A DNA stretch of 64,000 nt from Subtercola boreus (GCF_003399645.1 NZ_NBXD01000030.1:1-64000), one strand, 5' to 3'; counted from the stretch's first letter, positions 18,664 to 27,165 are shown. Numbers and translations are program-made. Notes: generated by a model from the letters alone, not told the origin.

Positions 18664-20007
18664 TCAGACCTCGAAGGAGGCCAGAGCCTCCTCGATGACC
18701 GTGGCCGCGTCGTCGATGAGGGCGTCGCTGATGACCACGCTGGGAAGGAAGCGCAGAACGCTGTCCCAGCTGCCCGCGTCCAGCACGATGACGCCGTTCG
18801 ATGTGGCGTGCTTGATCACCGCCGAGAGCGCCTCGGGGTTCGGCTTGACGGTTCCCGGATGTACGAGCTCCACTCCGAACATGGCGCCCTTGCCGCGCAC
18901 CTCGCCGACGACCGCGAAGCGCTCCGCCCAGTCGCCGATGCGAGCGAGGAAGGCACGCTCCACGCGCTGCGCCTCAGCGATCAGGTTCTCGCTCTCGATG
19001 AGGTCGAAGACCGCCAGCGCTGCGGCAGTGGAGACCGGGTTGCCGCCGAATGTTCCACCGATGCCACCGGGCTGTACGGCATCCATGATGTCTGCCCGGC
19101 CTGTGACAGCAGCGAGCGGGAAGCCGCCCGCGATGCCCTTGGCGCTGGTGACCAGGTCGGGAACGACGTTGTGATGCTCGATCGCGTACCAGGCCCCCGA
19201 GCGGGCGATACCGGCCTGGATCTCGTCGGAGACGAACACGATGCCGTTCTCGGTGCAGAACGAGCTCAGCGTCTCGAAGAAGCCCTCGGCCGGGATGACG
19301 ATACCGCCGTCGCCCTGGATCGGCTCGACGAAGAGCGCGGCCAGCTCGCTCGCCCCGATGTGCGTCGTGATGTAGTCGATCGTGCGCTCGGCCGCCTCGA
19401 CACCGGTCATTCCCGCGGGGTCGCGGAACGGGTAGCTCGTCGGAACGCTGTAGATCTCGCCCGGGAACGGCCCCATACCGGCGCGCTCGGGCCAGGGGCG
19501 GTAAGTCATCGCCATGGTGAGGTTGGTGCGGCCGTGGAACGCGTGGTCCAGAGCGGCGATCGCGCGGCGCCCGGTGAACTTGCGCGCGATCTTGACAGCG
19601 TTCTCGACGGCTTCAGCGCCCGAATTGACGAGAATGGAGCGCTTCTCGAAGTCGCCGGGGGTGATCTCGGCGAGCTTCTCGGCGACCAGCAGGTAGTTCT
19701 CGTAGGGCGTCACGGTGAAGAGTGTGTGCGTGAGCTTCGCCGCCTGGGCGCTGGCCGCCGCGGCGATCGCGGGATGGGCATGGCCGATCGTGGTGACGCC
19801 GATACCGCACCCGAGATCGATGATCTGGTTGCCGTCGACATCGACCAGGATGGCGCCTGAACCGTGATCCATGTAGATGTCGGCGAGCGTACCGGCCCCG
19901 CGCGACACGGTCTTCAGACGGCGGGCGTGAAGCTCCTTCGATTTCGGGCCGGGAAGCTCGGTGACGATTTTGCGTTCTTGGGAGACAGAGAAGGGTGCGG
20001 AAGCCAT
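18664..20007 (-). CDS. gabT: 4-aminobutyrate aminotransferase
   Basis: About 447 aa, class III PLP aminotransferase. PLP-lysine in TSAKGIAGGFPL, phosphate-binding NSGAEAVENAVKIAR, and the aspartate in VFVSDEIQAG. Sequence along the whole length fits actinobacterial GabT, which turns GABA and 2-oxoglutarate into succinate semialdehyde and glutamate. No gabD or GABA permease is adjacent, so the physiological substrate may be another omega-amino acid. Ends 23 bp from the convergent DeoR gene; begins 72 bp past the DedA stop on the same strand. Confidence 0.93.
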   Translation of the reverse strand: MASAPFSVSQERKIVTELPGPKSKELHARRLKTVSRGAGTLADIYMDHGSGAILVDVDGNQIIDLGCGIGVTTIGHAHPAIAAAASAQAAKLTHTLFTVTPYENYLLVAEKLAEITPGDFEKRSILVNSGAEAVENAVKIARKFTGRRAIAALDHAFHGRTNLTMAMTYRPWPERAGMGPFPGEIYSVPTSYPFRDPAGMTGVEAAERTIDYITTHIGASELAALFVEPIQGDGGIVIPAEGFFETLSSFCTENGIVFVSDEIQAGIARSGAWYAIEHHNVVPDLVTSAKGIAGGFPLAAVTGRADIMDAVQPGGIGGTFGGNPVSTAAALAVFDLIESENLIAEAQRVERAFLARIGDWAERFAVVGEVRGKGAMFGVELVHPGTVKPNPEALSAVIKHATSNGVIVLDAGSWDSVLRFLPSVVISDALIDDAATVIEEALASFEV

Positions 20008-20079
20008 ACTTCGAGCTTAGGTCGTGGTGGCGGTCTGGTCGCGTTGGCGGCCGGCCGGGTTGTGCGGTGACGCGTCGGG

Positions 20080-20778
20080 TCAGTTCGCCGCATGGTTGGC
20101 CCGGCGGGCGCGCAGCACCGAGACGAGGATCGAAACGAGGGTGATGACGAGGATGCCGCCGATGACCACGTCGATGTACTGCGTGACGAACTCCGAGACC
20201 CCCGGAATGTGCCCGAGGAAGTAGCCGAGCAGCACGATGAGCAAGGTCCACGCCACCCCGCCGATCGCGTTGAAGAGGAGGAAGGTGCGGTAGTGCATCC
20301 GGCCCACGCCTGCGGCGACCGGCGCGAAGGTACGCACCACCGCTATGAAGCGGGCGATGATGACGGCCAGCCCGCCGTATCGGGTGAAGAACCCCTGGGT
20401 GCGCTCGACGCTCTTCGTGCTGAAGATGCCGGAACTCCTGCGCTCGAAGATGCGCGGGCCGGCGCGATAGCCGATGGCGTAGCCGAGCTGGTCGCCGAGT
20501 ACGGCCGAGAACGAAATGGCGAGCAGCACGAGCCAGAGCGGCGCCGGAATGACTCCGGTGTAGGTGAGCAGGCCCGTGAAGAACAGCAGAGTGTCGCCGG
20601 GCAACACGAAGCCGATGAGCAGGCCCGTCTCGGCGAAGATGATGGCGCAGACGACGACGAGCGCCCAGGGGCGGGCATTCTGGATGAGAGCGTGCGGGTC
20701 GATCGGATTGATGCCCGAGAGGGCGGCGGCACCGTGGAGGGTGCCGAGCGCGTTCGCGGCGAGGGTTGCGGAGGTCAC
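20080..20778 (-). CDS. DedA-family membrane protein
   Basis: About 232 aa of the DedA/SNARE-associated family. Hydrophobic segments at roughly 36-60, 68-90, 150-190 and 200-222; family hallmarks FAETGLLIGFVLPGDTLLF, the re-entrant loop, and ARFIAVVRTFAPVAAGVGRM with the functional arginines. DedA proteins flip undecaprenyl phosphate or other phospholipids and affect envelope stress and peptide resistance. The GTG start (20778) overlaps the kinase stop by 4 bp (GTGA), placing it third in a response regulator-kinase-DedA operon. Confidence 0.92.
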   Translation of the reverse strand: MTSATLAANALGTLHGAAALSGINPIDPHALIQNARPWALVVVCAIIFAETGLLIGFVLPGDTLLFFTGLLTYTGVIPAPLWLVLLAISFSAVLGDQLGYAIGYRAGPRIFERRSSGIFSTKSVERTQGFFTRYGGLAVIIARFIAVVRTFAPVAAGVGRMHYRTFLLFNAIGGVAWTLLIVLLGYFLGHIPGVSEFVTQYIDVVIGGILVITLVSILVSVLRARRANHAAN

Positions 20779-22517
20779 GCGGTGTGTTCCTGACTGGCCG
20801 GACGTTCGAGGTGTGCGGGCGGAGAGCTGTGGGGCAGCGGCGGGCTGGACGGTTGCGGCGAAACAGGATGCTGCCCCGCGACAGGAATCGAGACGACGAC
20901 GCCGAGCCCCCGCGGCTGCCGGTTCGTTATCGTAACAGTGCCTCCGGCAGACGTGACCAGCGCCTGCACGATCGACAGGCCCAGCCCCGCCCCCCGCGAT
21001 CCCGGCCTGGTACCGCCGCGGGACTCGTCTTCCCGGGCGAACCGGTCGAAAGCGAGCGGAAGGAACCCCGCCGACATGCCCGGCCCCGTGTCGACGATCT
21101 CGAGCACGACGAAGCCCGCCGCGCCCGCGGTGAGGGTCGCCCGAACGGTCGCGGTCGGAGACGGGACGGGTGCGGTGCGCGCCCCGGCCTCTCTCATGGC
21201 GACGATGGCGTTTCCGAGGAGGTTGTCGACGACCCGGCCGAAGCTGCGCCGGGAGAGCTCGATTCCTCCGGGCCCCGGCAGCGTCGTCATCGGGGCGGAC
21301 GACGTTTTGGATTCGGGACTCACCCGTGTGTGGCTGTGGAACGAACCGACGGCAGACGCGCTGCCACCTCCCGATGGGGCACCGCCCGACACGGCACCGG
21401 CCGATGCGGAACTGGCCGCACCTGATGCGCCCACCCCACCCGCCGACATCGCGCGGGGTGCGAGGCCTACAGGCGCCCCTCCGCCCGCGTGAGGAGCCGC
21501 CGCCGAGGCAGACCCCGTCGCGACGATCTCGTAGTCGACGACGATCTCGGAGCCGATGCTCAGCAGGCGCGCACGATCGATGGCGTCGACGAGTTCGTCG
21601 GCCAGATCGTCGAAGGACGTGGTCTCGCGAGCTGTCATTCCCTCGATGCGGGTGAGTTCGAGCAGGCTCGCCGCGAGCGCCGAGAGCCGCTGGACGGTTC
21701 GCTCGGCGGACTCGATCTCGCCCAGCAGAGCCTCCGCGTCGCCGGTGCTGAGGTGCGCGAGTTCGAGCTGGGTCTGCAGGATCGCGAGGGGCGTTCGGAG
21801 CTCGTGGCTGGCATCCGAGACCAGCTGCTTCTCCCGGTCTGCCGAGGCCCTCAGCTGTCTGATCAGGTCGTTCAGCGTGGTGGCGAGGTCGAAGAGCTCG
21901 TCGCGTGCCGGCCCCACCGGCAGCAGTTCGACCGAGGCGCTCCCCCTCAGCCGCTCGGCGGTTCGACGCATGGCCGACACGGGCCGCAGTGCCGCCGAGG
22001 CCAGCAGCCACGACCCCACCCCGAGAAGCAGGGTCAGGATGACCAGCCCGAGTGCGAGCGCTCCGGTGAGGTTGTCGAGCGAGAGTTTCGACGCGGCCTC
22101 GTTGCGGGCGGTGACGACCTGCCAGACCCCCGCAGGGGTCGCGACCTCGCGCGCGATGACGAGGTACTGCGCGGCGGGGGTGCGGACATCCTGTGTCGCC
22201 GACCCGGCCGCGGCCAGTGCGTCGAGCTGGGGGGCCAGTTCGGCGGGCAGCGAGGACTGCATCACCCGACCCGATGGACCGATCACTGCCACGAGCTGGC
22301 CCTGGGCCGGCGTGTCGAGGTTCCCGCCCCGCCCGTCGGCGATCTCCTGCTGGTACTGGGCGGCGTCGCCCTGGAGGAGCATGACAGACGAGCTGGTCAA
22401 GATCGACGCGACCTGGCGATGCACGACGACGGCCGTTCCGGCGAAGAAGACGATGGCGATGACCAGTGTTCCGAGGGTGAGCCGTACCCGGATCGAGAAC
22501 CTGCGCAGGGGCTTCAC
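20775..22517 (-). CDS. Membrane sensor histidine kinase with long loop insert
   Basis: About 580 aa. Helix 1 (LTLGTLVIAIVFFAGTAVVV), an extracellular sensor of ~120 residues, helix 2 (ALALGLVILTLLLGVGSWLL), HAMP, dimerisation box DASHELRTPLAIL with the phospho-accepting His, N-box DNLLGNAIVAM, G1 DTGPGM and G2 GAGLGL. Between the dimerisation and ATP-binding motifs is an unusual ~85-residue Ala/Gly/Ser-rich insert (SAAAPHAGGGAPVGL onward), and the C-terminus is Pro/Ser-rich. Partner is the OmpR-type regulator 120 bp upstream. The DedA gene directly downstream suggests an envelope signal. Confidence 0.94.
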   Translation of the reverse strand: MKPLRRFSIRVRLTLGTLVIAIVFFAGTAVVVHRQVASILTSSSVMLLQGDAAQYQQEIADGRGGNLDTPAQGQLVAVIGPSGRVMQSSLPAELAPQLDALAAAGSATQDVRTPAAQYLVIAREVATPAGVWQVVTARNEAASKLSLDNLTGALALGLVILTLLLGVGSWLLASAALRPVSAMRRTAERLRGSASVELLPVGPARDELFDLATTLNDLIRQLRASADREKQLVSDASHELRTPLAILQTQLELAHLSTGDAEALLGEIESAERTVQRLSALAASLLELTRIEGMTARETTSFDDLADELVDAIDRARLLSIGSEIVVDYEIVATGSASAAAPHAGGGAPVGLAPRAMSAGGVGASGAASSASAGAVSGGAPSGGGSASAVGSFHSHTRVSPESKTSSAPMTTLPGPGGIELSRRSFGRVVDNLLGNAIVAMREAGARTAPVPSPTATVRATLTAGAAGFVVLEIVDTGPGMSAGFLPLAFDRFAREDESRGGTRPGSRGAGLGLSIVQALVTSAGGTVTITNRQPRGLGVVVSIPVAGQHPVSPQPSSPPLPHSSPPAHLERPASQEHTA

Positions 22518-22636
22518 CGGCGCATCACGCCCCGCCCGACGTCACCCACGCCACCTCCCGAGCGAGCGGGCACCGGCGACGCATGACGTCGACAGCGACG
22601 GCACCTGCGACGGGAACAGCGGGGATCGAGGCCGGT

Positions 22637-23311
22637 TCACTCGGCGACCTCGAGGCCGTAGCCGATGCCGCGGCGGGTGGCGATCGACACGTCGGAGCCG
22701 AGGGGGTCGAGTTTTCGGCGCAGATAGCTCACGTACTGGTCGACCACGTTGGCGTCGATGTGCTCGGTGCGACCCCAGACCTCGTCGAGGATTTCGGAGC
22801 GACTCATGGTCACCCCGGGCCTGCCTGCGAGGAGCCGCAGCAGGTCGAACTCCTTCGGACTCAGCGAGAGAGTGGTGCCGGCCACAGTGGCACGGCGATT
22901 GTGGCTGTCGACGACCAGGGAGCCGACGGTGAGCGAGAGCTGGGGCCCGACGCTCTCGCGTCGGAGAAGGGCCCGGATGCGCGCGGTCAACTCGACGAAA
23001 GCGAAAGGCTTCGTGAGGTAGTCGTCTGCGCCCGAATCGAGACCCTTCACGCGATCGTCGACGTCGTCACGGGCCGTGAGCAGCAGGATCGGGACCGAGG
23101 AGTTCTGCTCACGCATGTGCCGGCAGAACTCGAAACCCGACATGCCGGGGAGCATCACGTCGACGATGGCGGCGGAATAGGGCGCGGCACCGACAGAGAT
23201 GAGACCGTCGACGCCATTGGCGACGCGGTCGACCTCGTACCCCTCGGCCGTGAGGCCCTTGGCCAGCAGTCGGCCCATTTCGTCTTCGTCTTCGACAATC
23301 AGCAGTCTCAC
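22637..23311 (-). CDS. OmpR-family response regulator
   Basis: About 224 aa. Receiver domain with acidic pocket VEDEDEM, phosphorylation Asp in AAIVDVMLPGMSG, switch residues LLLTARD and the Lys of YLTKPF. Then a winged-helix DNA-binding domain (LSPKEFDLLRLLAGRPG, SRSEILDEVWG, VDQYVSYLRRKL). First gene of the operon with kinase and DedA. Likely autoregulated. ATG 23311 has AAGGGTG close upstream. Confidence 0.95.
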   Translation of the reverse strand: MRLLIVEDEDEMGRLLAKGLTAEGYEVDRVANGVDGLISVGAAPYSAAIVDVMLPGMSGFEFCRHMREQNSSVPILLLTARDDVDDRVKGLDSGADDYLTKPFAFVELTARIRALLRRESVGPQLSLTVGSLVVDSHNRRATVAGTTLSLSPKEFDLLRLLAGRPGVTMSRSEILDEVWGRTEHIDANVVDQYVSYLRRKLDPLGSDVSIATRRGIGYGLEVAE

Positions 23312-23430
23312 GAATCACCCTTCCGTTCTGATTATGCTGGCACGCTCCCACGGATCGGCGATTGCGGTGCCGCAAAGATGTGGAAACTCACACGGGCGTG
23401 CTTCCTGTGGAGGAATGAACATGCCCACAC

Positions 23431-23457
23431 GGGCAGGGGTAGGGGCAGGGGCAGGGG
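23431..23457 (+). repeat. Hexanucleotide GGGGCA tract, G-quadruplex motif
   Basis: GGG followed by four GGGG runs separated by two-base CA or TA loops, a textbook G-quadruplex pattern on the plus strand. It lies 21 bp past the stop of the HIRAN-like gene (minus) and 120 bp upstream of the response regulator start. Confidence 0.7.
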
Positions 23458-23478
23458 CCGGCTCGGATGTTGCGGCCC

Positions 23479-24039
23479 TCAGCCCAGCCGCACCCGCCAC
23501 GGGTCGGCGCGCGATCCCGACCCCAGAATCGTCGCCGCCACCACGACCTGCTGCGCATCGAGCGTGTGTGGCCGCAGCTGCGCTGCCCACTCACGGCTGA
23601 GGCCCGGCGGCAGGTAGCCGACCTTGTGCGATCCGAGGAAGAGCAACAGCTCGACCCGCACGGCGTCGGCGTCGAAGGGGTTGTTGGGCTCGAGTTCGAG
23701 CGCCGCGAACAGCGGTTCGCCCTGCTCGGCGAGCGCCAGGCGAGCGTCGACCACGGCGCCGATCGACTCCTGGTGGTAGGCGGTCGCATACACCTCGAAC
23801 GGATGCTCGACCTCGACTTCGACCGTCGAAGACGGGTTGCCGACGGCCACTCCGAGCAACTCGGCCCTCAGCGCATCATCGTCGTGCCGCAGCGCCGCAG
23901 AGGCCCGGAACGAGACGATCGCGGCTGCAGCGATCGCCAGCGCGAGGAGCCAGCCGATGTGCGGCAGGAAGAGCGCAAGAAAAGCCACACCGACCAGCAC
24001 GCCGCGAAACCACCCCGGCCAGGTCGATGGGCTGAGCAT
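23479..24039 (-). CDS. Two-helix membrane protein with HIRAN-like domain
   Basis: About 186 aa. The N-terminus has two adjacent hydrophobic segments (WFRGVLVGVAFLALFLP and WLLALAIAAAAIVSF). The C-terminal half resembles a HIRAN domain: LELEPNNPFDADAVRV, HKVGYLPPGLS and a closing VVVAATILG...WRVRLG. HIRAN domains bind 3' DNA ends in helicases and also occur alone; attached to membrane helices the ligand is unknown. I recall similar proteins in Actinobacteria. No operon partner is obvious, although the small 73-aa gene lies upstream on the same strand. Confidence 0.75.
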   Translation of the reverse strand: MLSPSTWPGWFRGVLVGVAFLALFLPHIGWLLALAIAAAAIVSFRASAALRHDDDALRAELLGVAVGNPSSTVEVEVEHPFEVYATAYHQESIGAVVDARLALAEQGEPLFAALELEPNNPFDADAVRVELLLFLGSHKVGYLPPGLSREWAAQLRPHTLDAQQVVVAATILGSGSRADPWRVRLG

Positions 24040-24070
24040 GCTGAACGAACCTCGGATTGTCGGCGAACGT

Positions 24071-24154
24071 GTTACGCGCCTGAAACGGAGCGCTACGCGT
24101 CTGAGATGGTGCGCTACGCGTCTGAGATGATGCGCTACGCGTCGGAGATGTCGT
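24071..24154 (-). repeat. 21-bp tandem repeat containing the stop codon of a gene
   Basis: Four head-to-tail 21-bp units (24071, 24092, 24113, 24134). The 24134 unit is the 3' end of the 73-aa gene, coding ISDA then TAG. The following units repeat it in frame, so that beyond the real stop the minus strand reads RIISDA stop, RTISDA stop, RSVSGA stop. Outer copies are progressively more diverged. Confidence 0.9.
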
Positions 24155-24356
24155 GCGCCATGCGCGCAAGACTGATGTCGTCCACCTCGACCATCGCCTG
24201 CTCGAATCGCTGGCGGAGGTTCAGCAGAACGAGGGCGAGCGGCTGGCCGGCGTGGTCTTGCCTGACCTGGGCGAGGATGCCGACCGTCTTCTCTTCGTTC
24301 GACGCATCGTCGCTGCCCGCCATGATGGGGGCGGTCTGTTCACCGTTTTCAGCCAT
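24135..24356 (-). CDS. Small conserved-looking hypothetical protein (73 aa)
   Basis: Starts AENGEQTAPIMAGSDDASNEEK and ends HDISDA. Acidic, soluble, probably helical (ILAQVRQDHAGQPLALVLLNL). ATG 24356 has GGGAGG 7 nt upstream, a strong reason to accept it; the longer frame to 24680 is only Arg-rich antisense noise. I recognise no domain. Its last seven codons including the stop are the template of the 21-bp tandem array. Confidence 0.7.
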   Translation of the reverse strand: MAENGEQTAPIMAGSDDASNEEKTVGILAQVRQDHAGQPLALVLLNLRQRFEQAMVEVDDISLARMAHDISDA

Positions 24357-24505
24357 GTTCCATCCTCCCACAGCAAAAAGGGCAGGGGGACGGCCTGCGC
24401 CAACCAGACGAAACGCCCACAGACACGTGCAGACCGTGATACACCGGATGCTGCGACCATGGTCAGAGCACGGGGCACTGCTTCCGCGGCGAAAGGGGCG
24501 GCACG

Positions 24506-25354
24506 ATGACGGCAACAGCTCACAGCGGGGGGCGTTCGCGGGCCACACCGGGCCGCCACTCCTCCGACCTCCTGCGACAGATTCTCGTCGCCGTCGGGGC
24601 CGTGGTGGCCGTGGTCGGCGCCTTCGTCGGGTCGGGTGCGGCCGGCGGAACCCCCATCGCCGAAGCCGCCGGCGGCGCACTCAGCGCAGACGCGACACTC
24701 CTCGCCCCCGCCGGTGGCGCCTTCGCCATCTGGAGCATCATCTACCTGGGCCTCGTCGCCTACGCGGTCTGGCAACTCCTGCCCGCACAGCGAACGGATG
24801 CCCGGCAACGCTTCATCGGATACCCGGTGCTCCTCACCCTGATCATGAATGCGGCGTGGATCCTGAGCGTGCAGGCCGGCCTCCTGGTGCTCAGCGCTGT
24901 CATCATCGTGCTGCTGCTCATTGCGCTCTGCTGGGCGTACGGCCGCATCATCTCGAGCCGGGCACGGGGTCGGCGCTCGGTGATCGGAACCCTCCTCACC
25001 GATGGCACGATGGGTCTCTACCTCGGCTGGGTGAGCATCGCGACGGCCGCGAATCTCACGTCGGGCCTGCAGTTCGCTGGCTTCACGGGCTTCGGATGGT
25101 CGGCAGAGGCCTGGGGCGTGGCCGTCGTAGGCGTGGCCGGCGCGGTGGGCGTGCTCGTGGCTCTCTGGAGCCGCGGCAGCATCTCACCCACGCTCTCGCT
25201 CGCCTGGGGGCTGGCGTGGGTCGCGGTGTCGCGGCTCACCGGAACGCTCGAGTCGACGCCGGTCGCGGTGACGGCCATCGCGGCGGCGGCCGTCGTCGTC
25301 GTCGTGACGGTCACGGCGCGGGTCGCCGCTGTGCGCGCCGCACGCTCTGCCTAG
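24506..25354 (+). CDS. TspO/MBR-like tryptophan-rich membrane protein
   Basis: About 282 aa with seven to eight hydrophobic segments. TspO-type features: APAGGAFAIWSIIYLGLVAYAVWQ, MNAAWILSVQAG, and WVSIATAANLTSGL. Classical TspO has five helices and ~160 aa, so this is the longer actinobacterial variant with extra C-terminal helices. TspO proteins bind tetrapyrroles and act in stress control; the variant's ligand is unknown. GGGGCGG precedes ATG 24506. A strong terminator follows. Confidence 0.87.
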   Translation: MTATAHSGGRSRATPGRHSSDLLRQILVAVGAVVAVVGAFVGSGAAGGTPIAEAAGGALSADATLLAPAGGAFAIWSIIYLGLVAYAVWQLLPAQRTDARQRFIGYPVLLTLIMNAAWILSVQAGLLVLSAVIIVLLLIALCWAYGRIISSRARGRRSVIGTLLTDGTMGLYLGWVSIATAANLTSGLQFAGFTGFGWSAEAWGVAVVGVAGAVGVLVALWSRGSISPTLSLAWGLAWVAVSRLTGTLESTPVAVTAIAAAAVVVVVTVTARVAAVRAARSA

Positions 25355-25363
25355 GGAACCCTC

Positions 25364-25397
25364 GAGGTCAGACGGGGCCGCCCGCCCGTCTGACCTC
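25364..25397 (+). terminator. Terminator hairpin after the TspO-like gene
   Basis: Perfect 13-bp stem GAGGTCAGACGGG / CCCGTCTGACCTC with an 8-nt loop, 9 bp after the stop codon. Confidence 0.85.
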
Positions 25398-25431
25398 TGG
25401 GCACGCTCGGCGCCTGTGCCACAATCGGAAC

Positions 25432-26499
25432 GTGACCAGCCACGGCCCCCCGACGAGCCGGAGCGGTCGCATCGCGGCCCTGCTCGTGATCGCGGCGGCC
25501 GTCTGCTTCGGTACCACGGGTACGGCCGGGGCCCTCGGTGCCGGTGACGCGAGTGCGCTCTCGTTCGGCGCCGCACGGATCGTATTCGGCGGCGCTCTGC
25601 TCGCGATCATCGCGCTCGGGATCGCCGCCCGCTCGCGTCGCGGCACCGACGGTACGGCGCCCGCGTATCCTGCGGCCAGCGGCGACCGCACGGGTGCCGC
25701 TCCCCCAAACACCGCTCCCACGAACGCCGCTCCCCCGAACACCGCTCCCGCGCACACAACTCCTACAAACACCGTCCGCCCGCACCTGCCTGCACGGGTA
25801 CGCCTCCCCGCCCTCGGCCTCGTGGCCATCGGGGCGGTCGGGGTCGCCGCCTACCAGCCCGCCTTCTTCACCGGAACCCGCGAGAACGGGGTGGCCGTCG
25901 GCACCCTCGTGGCCCTCGGATCGGCGCCCATCCTCACCGGACTGATCGAGTGGGCCGTCAGGCGCCGGCCCCCCGGGCGGCGCTGGGCCCTCGCCACAGC
26001 GGTCGCCGCGGCCGGAGTCGCTGCGCTCTCGGGGGTGTTCGGGGCAGACTCGGGGGCAGCATCCGTCACCGGCCTGGGCCTCGCCGGGTCTCTCGGGGCG
26101 GGCGCCTCGTACGCGGTCTACGCTCTCAGCAGCAAGCTTTTGCTCGACCGCGGCTACACGCCGTCAGCCGCCATGGGTGCGACTTTCGGCACCGCGGCCG
26201 TGATCATGCTGCCCGTTCTGCTCACCTCGAACCTCAACTGGCTCGGCCAGCCCGGTGGGCTCATCGCCACCGCCTGGCTCGCCGTCGTCTCTGTGGCGCT
26301 CGCCTACACCCTGTTCGCGATCGGGCTGCAAACCCTGACCGCGTCGCGCGCGGCCACCCTCACCCTTGTCGAACCCCTCACCGCGACGGTGCTCGGCGTG
26401 CTGCTGCTGCACGAGCACTTCTCCCCCTCGATCGTCGCCGGGCTCGTGCTGCTCGTCGCAGGCATCCTCATACTGACGACCGGCCGCCGCCTGGCATAG
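25432..26499 (+). CDS. EamA/DMT-family transporter
   Basis: About 355 aa, two EamA repeats with about ten helices (start IAALLVIAAAVCFGTTGTAGA; end IVAGLVLLVAGILILTTG). Family members export amino acids or other metabolites. The two halves are separated early by an odd hydrophilic loop of Asn-Thr-Ala-Pro repeats (about residues 83-120) encoded by a 15-bp array. GTG 25432 is the start: it gives the first helix a short basic leader (SHGPPTSRSGR); anything further upstream is the preceding terminator. Confidence 0.92.
   Translation: MTSHGPPTSRSGRIAALLVIAAAVCFGTTGTAGALGAGDASALSFGAARIVFGGALLAIIALGIAARSRRGTDGTAPAYPAASGDRTGAAPPNTAPTNAAPPNTAPAHTTPTNTVRPHLPARVRLPALGLVAIGAVGVAAYQPAFFTGTRENGVAVGTLVALGSAPILTGLIEWAVRRRPPGRRWALATAVAAAGVAALSGVFGADSGAASVTGLGLAGSLGAGASYAVYALSSKLLLDRGYTPSAAMGATFGTAAVIMLPVLLTSNLNWLGQPGGLIATAWLAVVSVALAYTLFAIGLQTLTASRAATLTLVEPLTATVLGVLLLHEHFSPSIVAGLVLLVAGILILTTGRRLA
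25699..25773 (+). repeat. In-frame 15-bp tandem repeat in the EamA gene
   Basis: Five 15-bp units beginning GCTCCC (the last ACTCCT), e.g. GCTCCCCCAAACACC, encoding a five-residue A-P-P-N-T type loop between helices of the transporter. Length changes by whole units keep the frame. Confidence 0.8.
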
Positions 26500-26523
26500 T
26501 CCGGTCGGCGGGTCGAGTCGCGA

Positions 26524-26590
26524 AGTCAGGGAGCCACAGAAGTCAGAGAGCTACAAAAGCCAGAGAGCTACAGAAGCCAGGAAGCCACGA
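26524..26590. repeat. 17-bp tandem array
   Basis: Four units of 17, 17, 17 and 16 bp (AGTCAGGGAGCCACAGA, AGTCAGAGAGCTACAAA, AGCCAGAGAGCTACAGA, AGCCAGGAAGCCACGA) fill the gap between the converging EamA and two-helix membrane protein genes, ending 10 bp before the stop of the latter. Confidence 0.85.
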
Positions 26591-26600
26591 AGTCCGGTCG

Positions 26601-27011
26601 TCACGCTCGACGCTGCAGCAGCAGCCGCCGAACCGCCGGAAGTTGCGTCGAGGGACTGGAGAACGCACCCTCCATTGCTGCCACAACCGCGTCGACATCG
26701 AGCCGCGGTGGCTCGGTCATCGCCGAGACCCCGGTCACCCCCACCCCGGTCACCCCTACCCCGGTCACCCCCACCCCGGTCACCCCGACCCCGGCCCCCG
26801 CATTCCGCCGATGCTGAGCCGCCCGCGGAGTCGAGTGAGAGGCGGCCTCCGCCGCACCGGCGGCGAGCGCCCGCACGCCGAGCACGAGCCAGACCGAAGC
26901 ACCGGCCGCCAGGAGCGCAAGGAGCAGGGCGACGGATGCCATCACCACGATGGCGAGCGCAGCCCGGTCGCCGATCAGAAAGCCGGCAAAGGTGAGTGCG
27001 GTGATGAGCAT
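26601..27011 (-). CDS. Small two-helix membrane protein with GVGVT repeat
   Basis: About 136 aa. Two hydrophobic helices (LITALTFAGFLIGDRAALAIVV and the following ALLLALLAAGASVWLVLGV), then a tail with four to five copies of GVGVT/GVTGV, then a soluble C-terminus (EPPRLDVDAVVAAMEGAF). I do not recognise the family. GGAGGAG at 6-12 nt before ATG 27011 supports translation. The overlapping frame starting at 27036 is Arg/Gly-rich and not credible. Confidence 0.7.
   Translation of the reverse strand: MLITALTFAGFLIGDRAALAIVVMASVALLLALLAAGASVWLVLGVRALAAGAAEAASHSTPRAAQHRRNAGAGVGVTGVGVTGVGVTGVGVTGVSAMTEPPRLDVDAVVAAMEGAFSSPSTQLPAVRRLLLQRRA
26728..26800 (-). repeat. 15-bp tandem repeat coding GVGVT units
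   Basis: Four near-perfect units of ACCCCGGTCACCCCC (26728, 26743, 26758, 26773) plus a degenerate fifth, in frame within the two-helix membrane protein gene. Differences are confined to the last base. Confidence 0.9.
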
Positions 27012-27165
27012 CGGGATCTCCTCCGGGTCGGTTCATACGAGCCTAGACAGCCCGCCGCACGAGCAGAAGGCTGCGACCGACTCTCATCGGTGACCCTTAG
27101 CGGGGGTGGAGGCAACGCCCCGCTTCACGGTCCACGAACCCAGGCCACGGGCATCCGCAGCCCAC

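Noticed and set aside
20779-22011. N-terminal extension of the DedA frame
   Set aside because: Overlaps the histidine kinase in another frame and is Arg/Gly-rich; GTG 20778 with the GTGA overlap is the natural start.
23467-25431. 1010-aa frame running into the EamA gene
   Set aside because: Only the part from GTG 25432 is a real protein; upstream it crosses two other genes and a terminator hairpin in a meaningless frame.
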